Positions 8,585 to 17,930 of a DNA stretch of 64,000 nt are shown here, piece by piece; positions within the stretch are counted from its first letter, which is position 1, and the number at the start of each line of letters is the position of its first letter. This stretch comes from Vibrio ponticus (GTDB lineage: Bacteria; Pseudomonadota; Gammaproteobacteria; Enterobacterales; Vibrionaceae), in NCBI RefSeq assembly GCF_009938225.1, contig NZ_AP019657.1:1798001-1862000 (forward strand). Direction: 5' to 3'. Position numbers and translations under genes: made by a program. The notes under the pieces are model-generated. The model saw only the letters and a list, made by a program, of their open reading frames with translations. It had not been told where the DNA came from and ran no database searches.

Positions 8585-9085
8585 TTATTTTGGCATGATC
8601 ACAGTATCAATTACGTGAATGACGCCATTACTCGCTTTAACATCAGTGGCGACCACATTGGCATTATCAACCATCACTTTGTCGCCATTAACACTGATCA
8701 TCACATCTTGCCCTTGCACTGTGGTGGCTTTATCTAGCTTGACTACATCGGCTGCCATCACTTTTCCTGGTACAACATGGTAAGTCAAAATTGCTACCAA
8801 TTTGTCTTTGTTTTCTGGCTTAAGCAACATTTCAACTGTGCCTTCCGGTAATTTTGCAAACGCGTCATCAGTCGGCGCAAATACCGTAAACGGACCGTCA
8901 CCTTTCAGCGTTTCAACTAAGCCTGCCGCTTTTACCGCTGCCACCAACGTCGTGAATGAGCCATTTTCAACCGCAACATCAACAATGTCTGCTTTCTTCA
9001 TTCCATGATCATGAGCTTGGGCTGACGACAGCATAACAAGCATAGCAAACAAGGTGGTCATAGAAACTAAGATGCGTTTTAACAT
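8585..9085 (-). CDS. Secreted fasciclin-domain protein
   Basis: A 166-residue exported protein with one fasciclin (FAS1) domain. A signal peptide (about residues 1-24, ending SSAQA before HDHG) is followed by [50 protein letters not shown] and [14 protein letters not shown], the H1 and H2 motifs of the fold in the correct order. The length is that of single-domain bacterial members. FAS1 proteins are linked to adhesion and extracellular matrix; no specific role can be given here. An upstream A/G-rich segment (minus-strand CAGAGGAAAG) provides the ribosome binding site. Confidence 0.88.
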   Translation of the reverse strand: MLKRILVSMTTLFAMLVMLSSAQAHDHGMKKADIVDVAVENGSFTTLVAAVKAAGLVETLKGDGPFTVFAPTDDAFAKLPEGTVEMLLKPENKDKLVAILTYHVVPGKVMAADVVKLDKATTVQGQDVMISVNGDKVMVDNANVVATDVKASNGVIHVIDTVIMPK

Positions 9086-9231
9086 AGATACTTTCCTCTG
9101 TAATGAAATTGGAAACGGCTGTTTCCATCCAATCGAAGGTGTTCTACGGCAGCCAGCTTTTAAGCGATCAATTGATCGTTTCAGCTAAAGTTGAGGTATC
9201 TGTTATCAGTTTGCATACTAAGGAGCAAAAA

Positions 9232-9537
9232 ATGGCAATGTCGCTACGTATACTCGAACAGTTCTTCTGTCTCGACAAACTGGTTGTTCATTCTTTAGAT
9301 ATGTCGCTTTATCAAGTCTCGGTTGAGGTCGATGGAGAGGTGCATTTTATTACCGATGATCAGGGTAAAATGCTGCGAGCATTCTCAATTGTTGAACTGC
9401 AAAAACAGTGTGCCAATCTTAAAGCAGGCAAATGGGTATTAAGGCAACAGAGCGCCTACGACGAAATGGTTGGCGCGCCGATTCGTCAGCGAGACAATAC
9501 GCTGGAGGTACCGCTTGGAAATAATAAACTTTACTGA
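9232..9537 (+). CDS. DUF6482-type protein of unknown function
   Basis: A 101-residue soluble protein starting MAMSLRILEQFF. The start at 9232 is chosen because AAGGAG lies 7 bases upstream; the frame is open to 9103 but that part overlaps the fasciclin promoter region. The middle holds VSVEVDGEVHFITDDQGKMLRAFSIVELQ and the end a WVLRQQSAYDEMVG segment, a pattern shared by short Vibrio and Shewanella proteins of the DUF6482 group. No signal peptide or membrane segment is visible and no function is known. It is convergent with sohB and shares its terminator. Confidence 0.72.
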   Translation: MAMSLRILEQFFCLDKLVVHSLDMSLYQVSVEVDGEVHFITDDQGKMLRAFSIVELQKQCANLKAGKWVLRQQSAYDEMVGAPIRQRDNTLEVPLGNNKLY

Positions 9538-9575
9538 CCACGCTTATTCAAAATACGTGACTTAGTAGTAATAAA

Positions 9576-9598
9576 AAACCGCACTTAAGGTGCGGTTT
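9576..9598. terminator. Bidirectional terminator between DUF6482 gene and sohB
   Basis: AAACCGCAC / GTGCGGTTT with a TTAAG loop, A-rich before and T-rich within the stem, between convergent genes. Confidence 0.8.
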
Positions 9599-9623
9599 AA
9601 CATAGCGTTAGTTCAAACAACCA

Positions 9624-10685
9624 TTAAACGATTGGTCGTTGACCACGGTCGATCAATTTCATCAACACATTGTCAGCCGCTTCGCCCATTAGAGCCGCAA
9701 GCTTTGAAGTGATCTTTTTCTTCTCAACATAGTGAATCGCTAGCACTGTCTTATCTTTACATGCTGCAACGACGATATCGTCAGAAGTTTTAATCTCATC
9801 CACTAAACCGAGTGTCAGAGCTTGTGAACCAAACCAGTGCTCACCCGTCGCCACTTTTTCAAGGTCTAAATCTGGGCGACGTTCACGGATAAAATCTTTA
9901 AATAGCACATGGGTTTCTTCAAGCTCTTGCTTGAACTTCTCACGCGCTTTATCGGTGTTTTCGCCAAACATGGTTAGAGTGCGCTTGTACTCACCTGCGG
10001 TTAGCTGTTCATACTCAATATCATACTTTTTCAGTACTTTATTAAAGTTAGGCAGCTGAGCAATAACACCAATTGAACCCACAATAGCAAACGGCGCAGA
10101 GACAATTTTGTCTGCGATACACGCCATCATATAACCGCCGCTTGCTGCCACTTTATCTACCGAAATAGTTAAAGGCAGACCCGCAGCTTTAAGGCGATCC
10201 AGTTGTGATGAGGCCAAACCGTAGCCATGCACCATACCACCGCCAGACTCCAGACGTAGCAACACTTCGTCATCTTCGCGCGCCACAGCCAGAATCGCTG
10301 TTACTTCTTCACGCAGAGAAGCGACTTCTTTGGCATCAATGCTGCCTTTGAAATCCAGCACGAACAGGTGCGGCTCACGCTTGCTCTCAAGCTCACCCTC
10401 TTTCGCGGCTTTTTTGATCTCTTTGTCGCGCGCTTTGCTCTTCTCTTTTTCGCTCTTTTTCTCTGCCTTATCACGAGCTTTAAGGAAAGCATAGTCATGC
10501 AGATGATGTTCTAACTGCTCAACCGTGTGTTTGTGTTGCTCAGTTAGGTTGGTGATTTCCAATTCACCTTTTGCAGCACCGCTTCTGCCACCAGCACTTT
10601 TAGCAATAATTAAAATCGCTACTAATGCGACTACTACTGTCACAATCTTGGCTAAAAATAGCCCGTAGTCCAACAAAAATTCCAA
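9624..10685 (-). CDS. sohB: Probable inner membrane protease SohB
   Basis: A 353-residue S49-family serine protease. It has an N-terminal membrane segment (about residues 8-27), a strongly charged lysine/glutamate-rich cytoplasmic stretch (about 65-105), and then the protease domain. The domain includes LRLESGGGMVHGYGLASSQL, then VDKVAASGGYMMACIADKIV with the nucleophilic serine, and a later AGEYKRTLTMFGENT segment that supplies the lysine region. SohB was found as a multicopy suppressor of DegP loss in E. coli. Length and domain order match the family. It is divergent from yciK. Confidence 0.9.
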   Translation of the reverse strand: MEFLLDYGLFLAKIVTVVVALVAILIIAKSAGGRSGAAKGELEITNLTEQHKHTVEQLEHHLHDYAFLKARDKAEKKSEKEKSKARDKEIKKAAKEGELESKREPHLFVLDFKGSIDAKEVASLREEVTAILAVAREDDEVLLRLESGGGMVHGYGLASSQLDRLKAAGLPLTISVDKVAASGGYMMACIADKIVSAPFAIVGSIGVIAQLPNFNKVLKKYDIEYEQLTAGEYKRTLTMFGENTDKAREKFKQELEETHVLFKDFIRERRPDLDLEKVATGEHWFGSQALTLGLVDEIKTSDDIVVAACKDKTVLAIHYVEKKKITSKLAALMGEAADNVLMKLIDRGQRPIV

Positions 10686-10765
10686 GCTGAATATCCTCTC
10701 AATGTGCGAATTAGTGTATTGTAACCGAAGACGAAAAGCAGTTCATAACAATAAGGAAGCATAGC

Positions 10766-11509
10766 GTGGATTATTCAGTTGCTGATAACGCTCTCAAGGA
10801 TAAAGTCATTCTAATTACTGGTGCTGGAGCTGGCATCGGTAAACAAGCTGCAATCAGCTTTGCCGAGCATGGTGCAACCGTGATCTTACTCGGTCGTACT
10901 GTAAAGAAGCTTGAGCAAACTTATGATGAGATTGAGAGTGCTGGCTACCCTCAACCGGCAATCATTCCACTCGATATGAAAGGGGCGACAAAACAGAACT
11001 ATCTGGATATGGTCGACACCATTGAAAGTCAGTTTGGTCGTTTAGATGGTGTACTGCACAACGCCAGTATTCTCGGCGTGATCAGCCCGTTTGATCAAAT
11101 CGGCGAAGACAGCTTTGACGATGTGATGCAGGTAAACGTCAAAGCACAATTCCTACTGTCACAAGCCTTATTGCCTCTACTGCGCAAATCAGACGACGCA
11201 CGCATGGTCTTTACCTCATCAACCGTTGGTCATATCGGTCGAGCTTTCTGGGGTACATATGCGATGTCTAAATTCGCAACCGAAGGCATGATGCAAGTAC
11301 TGGCAGATGAGTTAAGCGATACTAATATCCGCGTTAACGCGATTAACCCAGGTGGTACACGTACTGGCATGCGCGCCAAAGCGTTCCCTGCCGAAGACAC
11401 CGATTTGCTCAAGACACCAGCGGATATTATGCCGCTCTATCTTTACTTGATGGCGCCAGAAGGCAAACAAGTACATGGGCAATGTATCGACGCCCAACCC
11501 AAGAAATAG
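10766..11509 (+). CDS. yciK: YciK-family short-chain dehydrogenase/reductase
   Basis: A 247-residue classical SDR. The Rossmann motif TGAGAGIGKQ is at about residues 19-28, HNAS at about residue 95, the catalytic serine in FTSSTVG and the YAMSK (YxxxK) motif near residue 170, followed by VNAINPGGTRTGMR. The sequence matches the E. coli YciK group rather than FabG. The start is GTG at 10766, with AAGGAA about nine bases upstream. A conserved E. coli neighbour of yciK is sohB, and the same pairing is seen here in divergent orientation. Substrate unknown. Confidence 0.87.
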   Translation: MDYSVADNALKDKVILITGAGAGIGKQAAISFAEHGATVILLGRTVKKLEQTYDEIESAGYPQPAIIPLDMKGATKQNYLDMVDTIESQFGRLDGVLHNASILGVISPFDQIGEDSFDDVMQVNVKAQFLLSQALLPLLRKSDDARMVFTSSTVGHIGRAFWGTYAMSKFATEGMMQVLADELSDTNIRVNAINPGGTRTGMRAKAFPAEDTDLLKTPADIMPLYLYLMAPEGKQVHGQCIDAQPKK

Positions 11510-11522
11510 TTTACTTAAAATC

Positions 11523-11552
11523 AACGCCTTGCAACTCAGCAAGGCGTTTTTT
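11523..11552 (+). terminator. Rho-independent terminator after yciK
   Basis: AACGCCTTGC / GCAAGGCGTT with an AACTCA loop, followed by a T tract. Confidence 0.88.
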
Positions 11553-11588
11553 ATTTCCGCCCTATTGCAGTGATTGCTAGATAAATTA

Positions 11589-11609
11589 TACTGTACAAAT
11601 ATACAGGTA
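11589..11609 (+). promoter_or_regulatory. LexA (SOS) box upstream of imuA
   Basis: CTG-N10-CAG at 11591-11606 with an AT-rich centre (TACTGTACAAATATACAG), close to the gammaproteobacterial LexA consensus. It lies 24 bp before the imuA start. Its position fits damage-inducible control of the whole imuA-imuB-dnaE2 operon. Confidence 0.9.
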
Positions 11610-11629
11610 CATTTATTCAACAACTGCCT

Positions 11630-12307
11630 ATGTCCGAACTGATTGAACATCTAAAACAGAAGCACTGGTTATGGCAAGGTAATGCCCAAAATCAGCCAAC
11701 AGAAACCTATTCAACAGGTTTTGCGTTGCTCGATAGCAAGCTGGAAGGCGGCTTTCCTAAGCATGGTGTGATTGAGCTACAAAGCGACTCTGGTATCGGT
11801 GAATTACGCTTATTGCTGCCTCACCTACTGGCAAGTAGCGAAGAGCGCATGAGTGTATTTATTCAGCCTCCCGGCTACTTGTGCGCCGAGATGTTAGTGG
11901 AACAAGGCTTTGACCTCAACCAAATTTTACTTATCTACCCAGAGACCCCGCAACACGCCTTGTGGGCAGCCGAGCAATGTTTAAAAAGTGGCACTTGTAG
12001 CAACGTTCTATTGTGGCAATCGGAGCTGGAAGTTCACCAAGCACGCCGTTTACAAGTAGCAAGTGAAACCGGTCATTGCCTTCACTTTCTGTTTAAGCAA
12101 GCTCAGCAAGATATTTTCTCTCTACCTGTCAGTTTAAGTATGCGCTTAGAGCCTCACAATCATGGCTTAACCGTCACCATTACGAAACGTAAAGGTGACT
12201 GGTCACACGGCAGTTTTGTGCTGGATATGCGCACGCGTTGGTCCCAACTCGCAATCACACAACCAGAACCTGTGGTGATCCCTTTCCCGCTACGCAAACA
12301 AGGTTAA
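11630..12307 (+). CDS. imuA: Translesion synthesis-associated protein ImuA
   Basis: A 225-residue RecA/SulA-like protein. The pattern STGFALLDSKLEGGFPKHGVIELQS near residues 30-55 resembles the start of a RecA-type fold. A classical Walker A is not seen; the corresponding stretch is SDSGIGELRLLLP. In alphaproteobacteria and Pseudomonas, ImuA(-like), ImuB and DnaE2 form the mutasome responsible for damage-induced mutagenesis. The gene is first in the operon behind a LexA box and is followed by imuB after 3 bp. The function comes from operon context and family similarity. Confidence 0.87.
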   Translation: MSELIEHLKQKHWLWQGNAQNQPTETYSTGFALLDSKLEGGFPKHGVIELQSDSGIGELRLLLPHLLASSEERMSVFIQPPGYLCAEMLVEQGFDLNQILLIYPETPQHALWAAEQCLKSGTCSNVLLWQSELEVHQARRLQVASETGHCLHFLFKQAQQDIFSLPVSLSMRLEPHNHGLTVTITKRKGDWSHGSFVLDMRTRWSQLAITQPEPVVIPFPLRKQG

Positions 12308-12310
12308 ACC

Positions 12311-13729
12311 ATGCAGTTGTGGCTTTACCTTCATTTTCCAGCTTTGCAGCTGGATGCCCTGTTTGCCGAACAAAACGATCCAACGAACGTCGATGATCAA
12401 GCCATGGTGATCGTCGATGGGCAGCGTTTTCAAATCGTTCAGGCGAATCCAATGGCGCTCGAACATGGAATTAGAATTGGCATGGGACTGGGAAGTGCCA
12501 GCGCGCTTTGCCATCAGTTGCAAGTCCACCCTTACCAAGTAGAGCAAGAGCAGCAAACCTTGGTTGATATTGCCCAGTGGCTCTATCTCGTCACCTCCGA
12601 TATCGTCCTCGTGCCACCGCAAGGCATACTACTCAAAGTCAGTGACATGCTCTGCTTGTATGGCGGCATTGAACGCTATTGGCAAAGCTTGTCTCAGCAC
12701 CTTAATCAACTGGGTTACCGTTATAGCTATTCCACCGGATTTTCTCCCTATTCGGCGATTTTACTCGCAAAATCAGCGAAGATGCTTATTTCTAGCGACA
12801 AAAATCAACTATTGGAATGCATTAAAACTTACCCGCTGAGTGCCACTGAACTGGCAAGCAAGCAAGTGGCTGCGCTACAACGCGTAGGGGTTAACAACTT
12901 AGCCGAGCTGCTGAGTCTACCGATGGCGGAATTAGCACGTCGTTTTGATATCGATTTGGTCAACTACGTAGGGCGCCTACTCGGGCAATTTAAGCACCCG
13001 CTCGATTTTTATCATCCACCAGAGAAGTTTCACAGCTATCTGGAGCTTTTGTATGAAATTGAGAATATTCAGTGGCTTGAGCGCCCACTAAAAAAACTGT
13101 TAGAGCGTTTAGAACTATTTCTTACCCTGCGCAATCATGTCGCTTATGAGTTGCAACTGACGCTGCATCAGCGTGATAAACAGAGTGACACTATCCGCTT
13201 TACCTCCGCCTGTGGTGATTATATGGCAAAGCACTGGCTCAAGTTGTGCCAGCTGACTTTAGAATCACTCAAGCTCAAAGCCCCGGTGCAAGGTCTAACC
13301 TTAGCGATCTTACGTGGCGGGGCGTTAGAGGCAACCAGTCGCGATATGTTTAATGGTCCGCAAGGGCAGCAAACCCCACTGGAGTTGATCGGCTTATTGC
13401 AAGCCAAACTGGGCAAAGAAAATGTGCGCAAAGTCGCGCTTAGTCATGACCCACGACCAGAGAAAGCGACTCAACTGTGTGACCCAACGCTGCCTATCCC
13501 AAGCAAACCACACCTGGCTCGCTGTCGACCAAGTTTTCTGCTGCCTACCCCTGAGCCACTGCAAGAAAAAGTCTCAATCGTGCAAGGTCCTGAGCGCTTT
13601 GTGACTGGTTGGTGGGATGGTGATGACATCACGCGGGATTACTTTATTGCCCGTAGCAATACCGGTCGCTGGTTATGGGTGTTTCGCAATCAAGATAAAC
13701 AGTGGTTTCTCCACGGACAATTTAGTTAA
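12311..13729 (+). CDS. imuB: ImuB, catalytically degenerate Y-family polymerase-like protein
   Basis: A 472-residue Y-family polymerase relative. It begins LWLYLHFPALQLDALFAEQ, where active Y-family enzymes have an acidic metal-binding motif, and later shows QGILLKVSDMLCLYGG where active enzymes have a catalytic SIDE-type segment. The acidic catalytic residues are therefore not evident, as expected for ImuB, which acts as the clamp-binding hub linking ImuA and DnaE2. The segment LQRVGVNNLAELLSLPMAELARRF is a helix-hairpin-helix-like region. It lies 3 bp after imuA and 14 bp before dnaE2, in one operon. Confidence 0.9.
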   Translation: MQLWLYLHFPALQLDALFAEQNDPTNVDDQAMVIVDGQRFQIVQANPMALEHGIRIGMGLGSASALCHQLQVHPYQVEQEQQTLVDIAQWLYLVTSDIVLVPPQGILLKVSDMLCLYGGIERYWQSLSQHLNQLGYRYSYSTGFSPYSAILLAKSAKMLISSDKNQLLECIKTYPLSATELASKQVAALQRVGVNNLAELLSLPMAELARRFDIDLVNYVGRLLGQFKHPLDFYHPPEKFHSYLELLYEIENIQWLERPLKKLLERLELFLTLRNHVAYELQLTLHQRDKQSDTIRFTSACGDYMAKHWLKLCQLTLESLKLKAPVQGLTLAILRGGALEATSRDMFNGPQGQQTPLELIGLLQAKLGKENVRKVALSHDPRPEKATQLCDPTLPIPSKPHLARCRPSFLLPTPEPLQEKVSIVQGPERFVTGWWDGDDITRDYFIARSNTGRWLWVFRNQDKQWFLHGQFS

Positions 13730-13743
13730 CACGGAGTCACCTC

Positions 13744-16700
13744 ATGTCTTATGCCGAGTTATTTTGCCAAACCAATTTCTCTTTTCTCACTGGGGCATCT
13801 CATGCAGAAGAGCTGATCTTGCAAGCCGACTTTCTACGCTATCACTCACTGGCGATCACCGATGAATGCTCCGTCGCTGGCGTGGTACGCGCCCACACCG
13901 CGATTAAAAACCACCAGCTTGGCGTAAGGCTAATCATTGGCAGTATGTTTTGGCTCAACGGCGAGTGCCAAGTGGTATTACTCTGCCCCAACCGCCAAGC
14001 CTATGCGGAGTTGTGCCGTATTATCACCAATGCTCGCCGCCGCAGTGAAAAAGGAGAATATCAACTCTCCGAATGGGATTTGATGTCGATTCGCCACTGC
14101 TTAGTGATTTGGCTCCCTACCCATCAAGAGCCGGATCGTAAATGGGGATGGTGGCTCGCTCAGCATCACTCACGCCGTTTATGGCTAGGAGTACAACGTC
14201 ACTTAAGCAGTGACGACCATGTTTACCTCAGTCATTGCCAGCAGCTCGCTGCAGAGCTACAACTGCCTGTTACTGCTTGTGGTGGTGTATTAATGCACAC
14301 CGCTACTCGCTTACCACTGCAACACACTCTTACTGCCATCAAGCACGGTGGCAGTGTGAGTAACCTATGCGGGCACTTACTGGTTAATACTGAGCGCTCA
14401 CTACGCAGTATCGATAAGCTCAATAAGCTGTTTAAGCCAGAGTGGTTACAACAAAGTGTGCAGATAGCGAAACGCTGCACCTTCAGCCTCAGTGAGCTTA
14501 AGTATGAGTACCCAAGCGAACTGATCCCTGATGGTGAAACGCCGATGAGCTACCTGCGTAAACTGGTCGCTTACGGTAAGCAATTGCGTTTTCCTCATGG
14601 CGTACCCGAAGACATTGAACAGACCATTGAGAAAGAGCTAGGGCTAATCGAAGAGCTCAACTATCCGTTTTACTTTCTCACTATTCACGACATCGTGATG
14701 TTTGCCAAACGCAGTGACATTCTCTACCAAGGACGCGGCTCAGCAGCGAACTCGGTGGTCTGTTATTGCTTGGAAATCACCTCGGTTGATCCAAGGCAAA
14801 TCTCGGTATTGTTTGAACGCTTTATCAGTAAAGAGCGCGATGAGCCGCCTGATATTGATGTCGATTTTGAACATCAGCGCCGTGAAGAAGTGATTCAATA
14901 CATTTACCAAAAGTACGGTCGTGAGCGAGCCGCCCTCGCTGCGACTGTGATCTCATATCGCTTTAAGAGCGCAGTGCGTGATGTGGGCAAAGCGCTTGGC
15001 ATTGAAGAGAGCCAACTCGATTACTTTATTAAGAACGTTAATCGTCGTGACCGTGCGCAGGGCTGGCAAGCACAAATCGTCCAACTCGGCATTGAACCTA
15101 GCTCACTCAAAGGCGAGCAGTTTATCCAATTGGTGAATGAAATCATGGGCTTTCCGCGCCATTTATCCCAGCACGTTGGCGGCTTTGTTATCTCCTCTGG
15201 TCCTCTTTATGAACTGGTACCGGTCGAGAATGCTTCCATGACCGACCGCACCGTAATCCAATGGGACAAAGACGATCTTGAAAGCCTCGCTCTGCTTAAG
15301 GTCGACGTTCTAGCGCTGGGTATGCTCAGCGCCATACGTAAATGCTTTGCGCTGGTTGAGCGTTTTCATGATGAGAAACTGTCGATTGCTGAGATCACGC
15401 GCCGTCAAGATGATGCGAACGTTTACAGCATGATTCAACGCGCCGATACGGTCGGCGTGTTTCAAATTGAATCTCGCGCGCAAATGAGCATGCTGCCAAG
15501 ATTAAGACCGGCTTGTTATTACGATCTGGTGATTCAAATCGCTATCGTTCGCCCCGGTCCCATTCAGGGCGATATGGTGCACCCTTTTCTTAAGCGCCGT
15601 AGCGGTGAAGAGGCAATCAGTTACCCTTCAGAAGAAGTCAAGCAAGTGCTAGAACGCACCATGGGCGTGCCAATCTTCCAAGAGCAAGTGATCAAACTGG
15701 CGATGGTGGCAGCCGGCTTTAGCGGCGGTGAAGCAGACCAACTGCGCCGCGCAATGGCGGCGTGGAAAAAGAATGGCGACTTAGTTAAATTCCGCACTAA
15801 GTTGATTGAAGGCATGCTCAGCCGCGGCTATCAAGCTGAATTTGCTGAACGCATCTTTGATCAAATCCTTGGCTTTGGTGAATATGGTTTCCCTGAAAGT
15901 CACTCGGCTTCATTTGCGGTGCTCGCCTACTGCTCTGCATGGCTTAAGTTCTATTATCCTGAGGCATTCTATACCTCACTGCTTAATAGCCTGCCTATGG
16001 GCTTCTACAGCGCTTCACAGTTGATTCAAGATGCTAAGCGACATGGGCTGACTATCCTGCCCGTATGCGTTAATCATTCACAGTATGATCATCAAGTGGT
16101 GAGCACAACCAATGGGTTCGCGATTCGCTTGGGGTTAAGACAAATTAAAGGACTCAGCGCCGAAAGTGTTGAACGTTTGCTAAGTGCACGCAGCGCGCAA
16201 GGTTTTACTCACCCTAACCAACTAAAACACATTGGTTTGAATCGCAGAGACATCGAGCTGCTTGCCTCCGCGAACGCAATGCAGACCATTGCCAATAACC
16301 GCTATCAAGCACGCTGGGCAATGATGGACTCGCTCTCGGATCTGCCGCTATTTCAGCACATCAATGACGAGCAAAATTGCGCGCCGATTAGTACGCCGAG
16401 CGATATGCAAACCATGCTGGAAGATTATGCGGCAACTGGAGTGTCACTGAACCAGCATCCCATTACTCTGTTAGATAAAGCCGGGGTACTAGGGCGCTTT
16501 ACTCGAATGACGCAGTTAATCGACAAACCACATCAATCACTGGTGACCGTCGTTGGTGTCGTGACTGGCAGACAATCACCAGGAACCGCTGCTGGCGTGA
16601 CCTTTTTTACTCTCGAAGATGATACTGGCAACATTAATGTCGTGGTTTGGCGCGCCACTGCTCGGGCGCAGCAAAAAGCCTATTTGACCGCTAAGGTTCT

Positions 16701-16818
16701 ACGCGTGAAAGGCATACTAGAGCGTGAAGGCGATGTTACCCATGTAATCGCGGGCAGATTAGAAGATCTCACCGATACGCTGCATGGCTTGCAAACCAAA
16801 TCGCGCGATTTCCATTAA
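13744..16818 (+). CDS. dnaE2: Error-prone DNA polymerase DnaE2
   Basis: A 1024-residue C-family polymerase alpha subunit, the length typical of DnaE2 and shorter than DnaE1. The N-terminal PHP domain begins NFSFLTGASHAEEL. The palm carries D372 and D374 in PPDIDVDFE, matching the catalytic aspartates of Pol III alpha, and a fingers/tail segment IAIVRPGPIQGDMVHPFLKRR follows. An OB-fold is visible near the C-terminus (SLVTVVGVVTGRQSPGTAAG). It extends primers past lesions together with ImuA and ImuB, and is the last gene of the LexA-controlled operon. It ends convergent to cheV. Confidence 0.95.
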   Translation: MSYAELFCQTNFSFLTGASHAEELILQADFLRYHSLAITDECSVAGVVRAHTAIKNHQLGVRLIIGSMFWLNGECQVVLLCPNRQAYAELCRIITNARRRSEKGEYQLSEWDLMSIRHCLVIWLPTHQEPDRKWGWWLAQHHSRRLWLGVQRHLSSDDHVYLSHCQQLAAELQLPVTACGGVLMHTATRLPLQHTLTAIKHGGSVSNLCGHLLVNTERSLRSIDKLNKLFKPEWLQQSVQIAKRCTFSLSELKYEYPSELIPDGETPMSYLRKLVAYGKQLRFPHGVPEDIEQTIEKELGLIEELNYPFYFLTIHDIVMFAKRSDILYQGRGSAANSVVCYCLEITSVDPRQISVLFERFISKERDEPPDIDVDFEHQRREEVIQYIYQKYGRERAALAATVISYRFKSAVRDVGKALGIEESQLDYFIKNVNRRDRAQGWQAQIVQLGIEPSSLKGEQFIQLVNEIMGFPRHLSQHVGGFVISSGPLYELVPVENASMTDRTVIQWDKDDLESLALLKVDVLALGMLSAIRKCFALVERFHDEKLSIAEITRRQDDANVYSMIQRADTVGVFQIESRAQMSMLPRLRPACYYDLVIQIAIVRPGPIQGDMVHPFLKRRSGEEAISYPSEEVKQVLERTMGVPIFQEQVIKLAMVAAGFSGGEADQLRRAMAAWKKNGDLVKFRTKLIEGMLSRGYQAEFAERIFDQILGFGEYGFPESHSASFAVLAYCSAWLKFYYPEAFYTSLLNSLPMGFYSASQLIQDAKRHGLTILPVCVNHSQYDHQVVSTTNGFAIRLGLRQIKGLSAESVERLLSARSAQGFTHPNQLKHIGLNRRDIELLASANAMQTIANNRYQARWAMMDSLSDLPLFQHINDEQNCAPISTPSDMQTMLEDYAATGVSLNQHPITLLDKAGVLGRFTRMTQLIDKPHQSLVTVVGVVTGRQSPGTAAGVTFFTLEDDTGNINVVVWRATARAQQKAYLTAKVLRVKGILEREGDVTHVIAGRLEDLTDTLHGLQTKSRDFH

Positions 16819-16838
16819 CTCATCACAAAACAGGCGAT

Positions 16839-16863
16839 CAAAAAAGGGAGCCTCAGCTCCCTT
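16839..16863 (-). terminator. Terminator for cheV (shared with dnaE2)
   Basis: AAGGGAGC / GCTCCCTT with a CTCA loop. The A-rich flank at 16839-16845 gives a U tract on the minus strand. Confidence 0.8.
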
Positions 16864-16879
16864 CTAACACTTGGTTACG

Positions 16880-17830
16880 TTAATCCAAACCTAAAACGGT
16901 TTTCAAACGGTCTTGTGTCACTTGCACTAGCAGATCTGGCTGGAATTTTGAAATAAAGCGGTCACAGCCGACTTTCTTCACCATCGCATCGTTAAAGCTG
17001 CCACTCAATGATGTATTAAGTACCACATGCAGGTCTTTCATACGCGGATCTAAACGCACTTCATGGGTCAGCTTATAGCCATCCATTTCCGGCATTTCTG
17101 CATCGGTGATCATCAACAATAATTCTTCAGCAACATTCTTGCCTTCGTCGCTCCACGATTGCAGTAAGCGCAGAGCTTGTAGCCCGTCACGACATTCGAT
17201 GATATTCAAACCTAACTGAGATAACGTGCCTTTCACTTGAGCTCGAGCGGTAGATGAATCGTCAACGATCAGTACATTGCGACCAATCATTTCACCCGCA
17301 AGTTGTTCATCCAATACACCTTCTGAGATCGATACATCGTAATCGATAATTTCAGCAAGTACTTTCTCTACATCGATAATCTCAATGATCTGTTCATCAT
17401 CACCATCTTTAACGCGAGTGATCGCCGTTAGGTAGTTAGAACGACCGGCAGTTTTTGGCGGCGGCTGAATATCGCTCCAAGTGGTATTAACGATATTACG
17501 CACTTGACCCACTAAGAAACCTTGCACCGTGCGGTTGTATTCCGTGATGATTAAGTTTTCTTCTTGGTTCTCTAGTCGAGATGGTGGAAAGCCAATTGCT
17601 GAACGCAAATCAATAATCGGCACAGACACTCCACGTAAAGAAGCAACACCAGTGATGTTGTAGTGTGCGCCTGGCAATTTAGTCAATGGTGGGACTTTGA
17701 TGACTTCACGTACTTTAAACACGTTAATCGCAAACAGTTGACGGCTATTTAGGCTAAAAAGCAATAGCTCCAAACGGTTTTCACCAACCAGTTTGGTACG
17801 TTGGTCTACAGTGTTTAATACTCCGGTCAT
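16880..17830 (-). CDS. cheV: Chemotaxis protein CheV
   Basis: A 316-residue CheW-receiver fusion. Residues about 15-165 form a CheW domain (FAINVFKVREVIKVPPLTKLPG, VPIIDLR, VQGFLVGQV), which docks to chemoreceptors and the CheA kinase. Residues about 185-310 form a response-regulator receiver, with NVLIVDDSSTARAQVKGTL at its start, the phospho-acceptor aspartate in MITDAEMPEMDG and a conserved serine/lysine pair later (TSLSG, ISKF). CheV proteins tune receptor-kinase coupling and may act as phosphate sinks. The gene stands alone on the minus strand. Vibrio usually has several cheV copies; which one this is cannot be told. Confidence 0.93.
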   Translation of the reverse strand: MTGVLNTVDQRTKLVGENRLELLLFSLNSRQLFAINVFKVREVIKVPPLTKLPGAHYNITGVASLRGVSVPIIDLRSAIGFPPSRLENQEENLIITEYNRTVQGFLVGQVRNIVNTTWSDIQPPPKTAGRSNYLTAITRVKDGDDEQIIEIIDVEKVLAEIIDYDVSISEGVLDEQLAGEMIGRNVLIVDDSSTARAQVKGTLSQLGLNIIECRDGLQALRLLQSWSDEGKNVAEELLLMITDAEMPEMDGYKLTHEVRLDPRMKDLHVVLNTSLSGSFNDAMVKKVGCDRFISKFQPDLLVQVTQDRLKTVLGLD

Positions 17831-17930
17831 ATCAAATCTCTACAGCAGTTGTCTCGATAGTGCGATGCTTGGCTTAATATCTCGCCAATCAAGAAACTAG
17901 ATATCCAGACTGATCAACGAGATAAATTAA

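Noticed and set aside
9103..9231. Longer start for the DUF6482 gene at 9103
   Set aside because: The ATG at 9232 has a strong AAGGAG; the upstream part overlaps the fasciclin promoter region and lacks a ribosome binding site.
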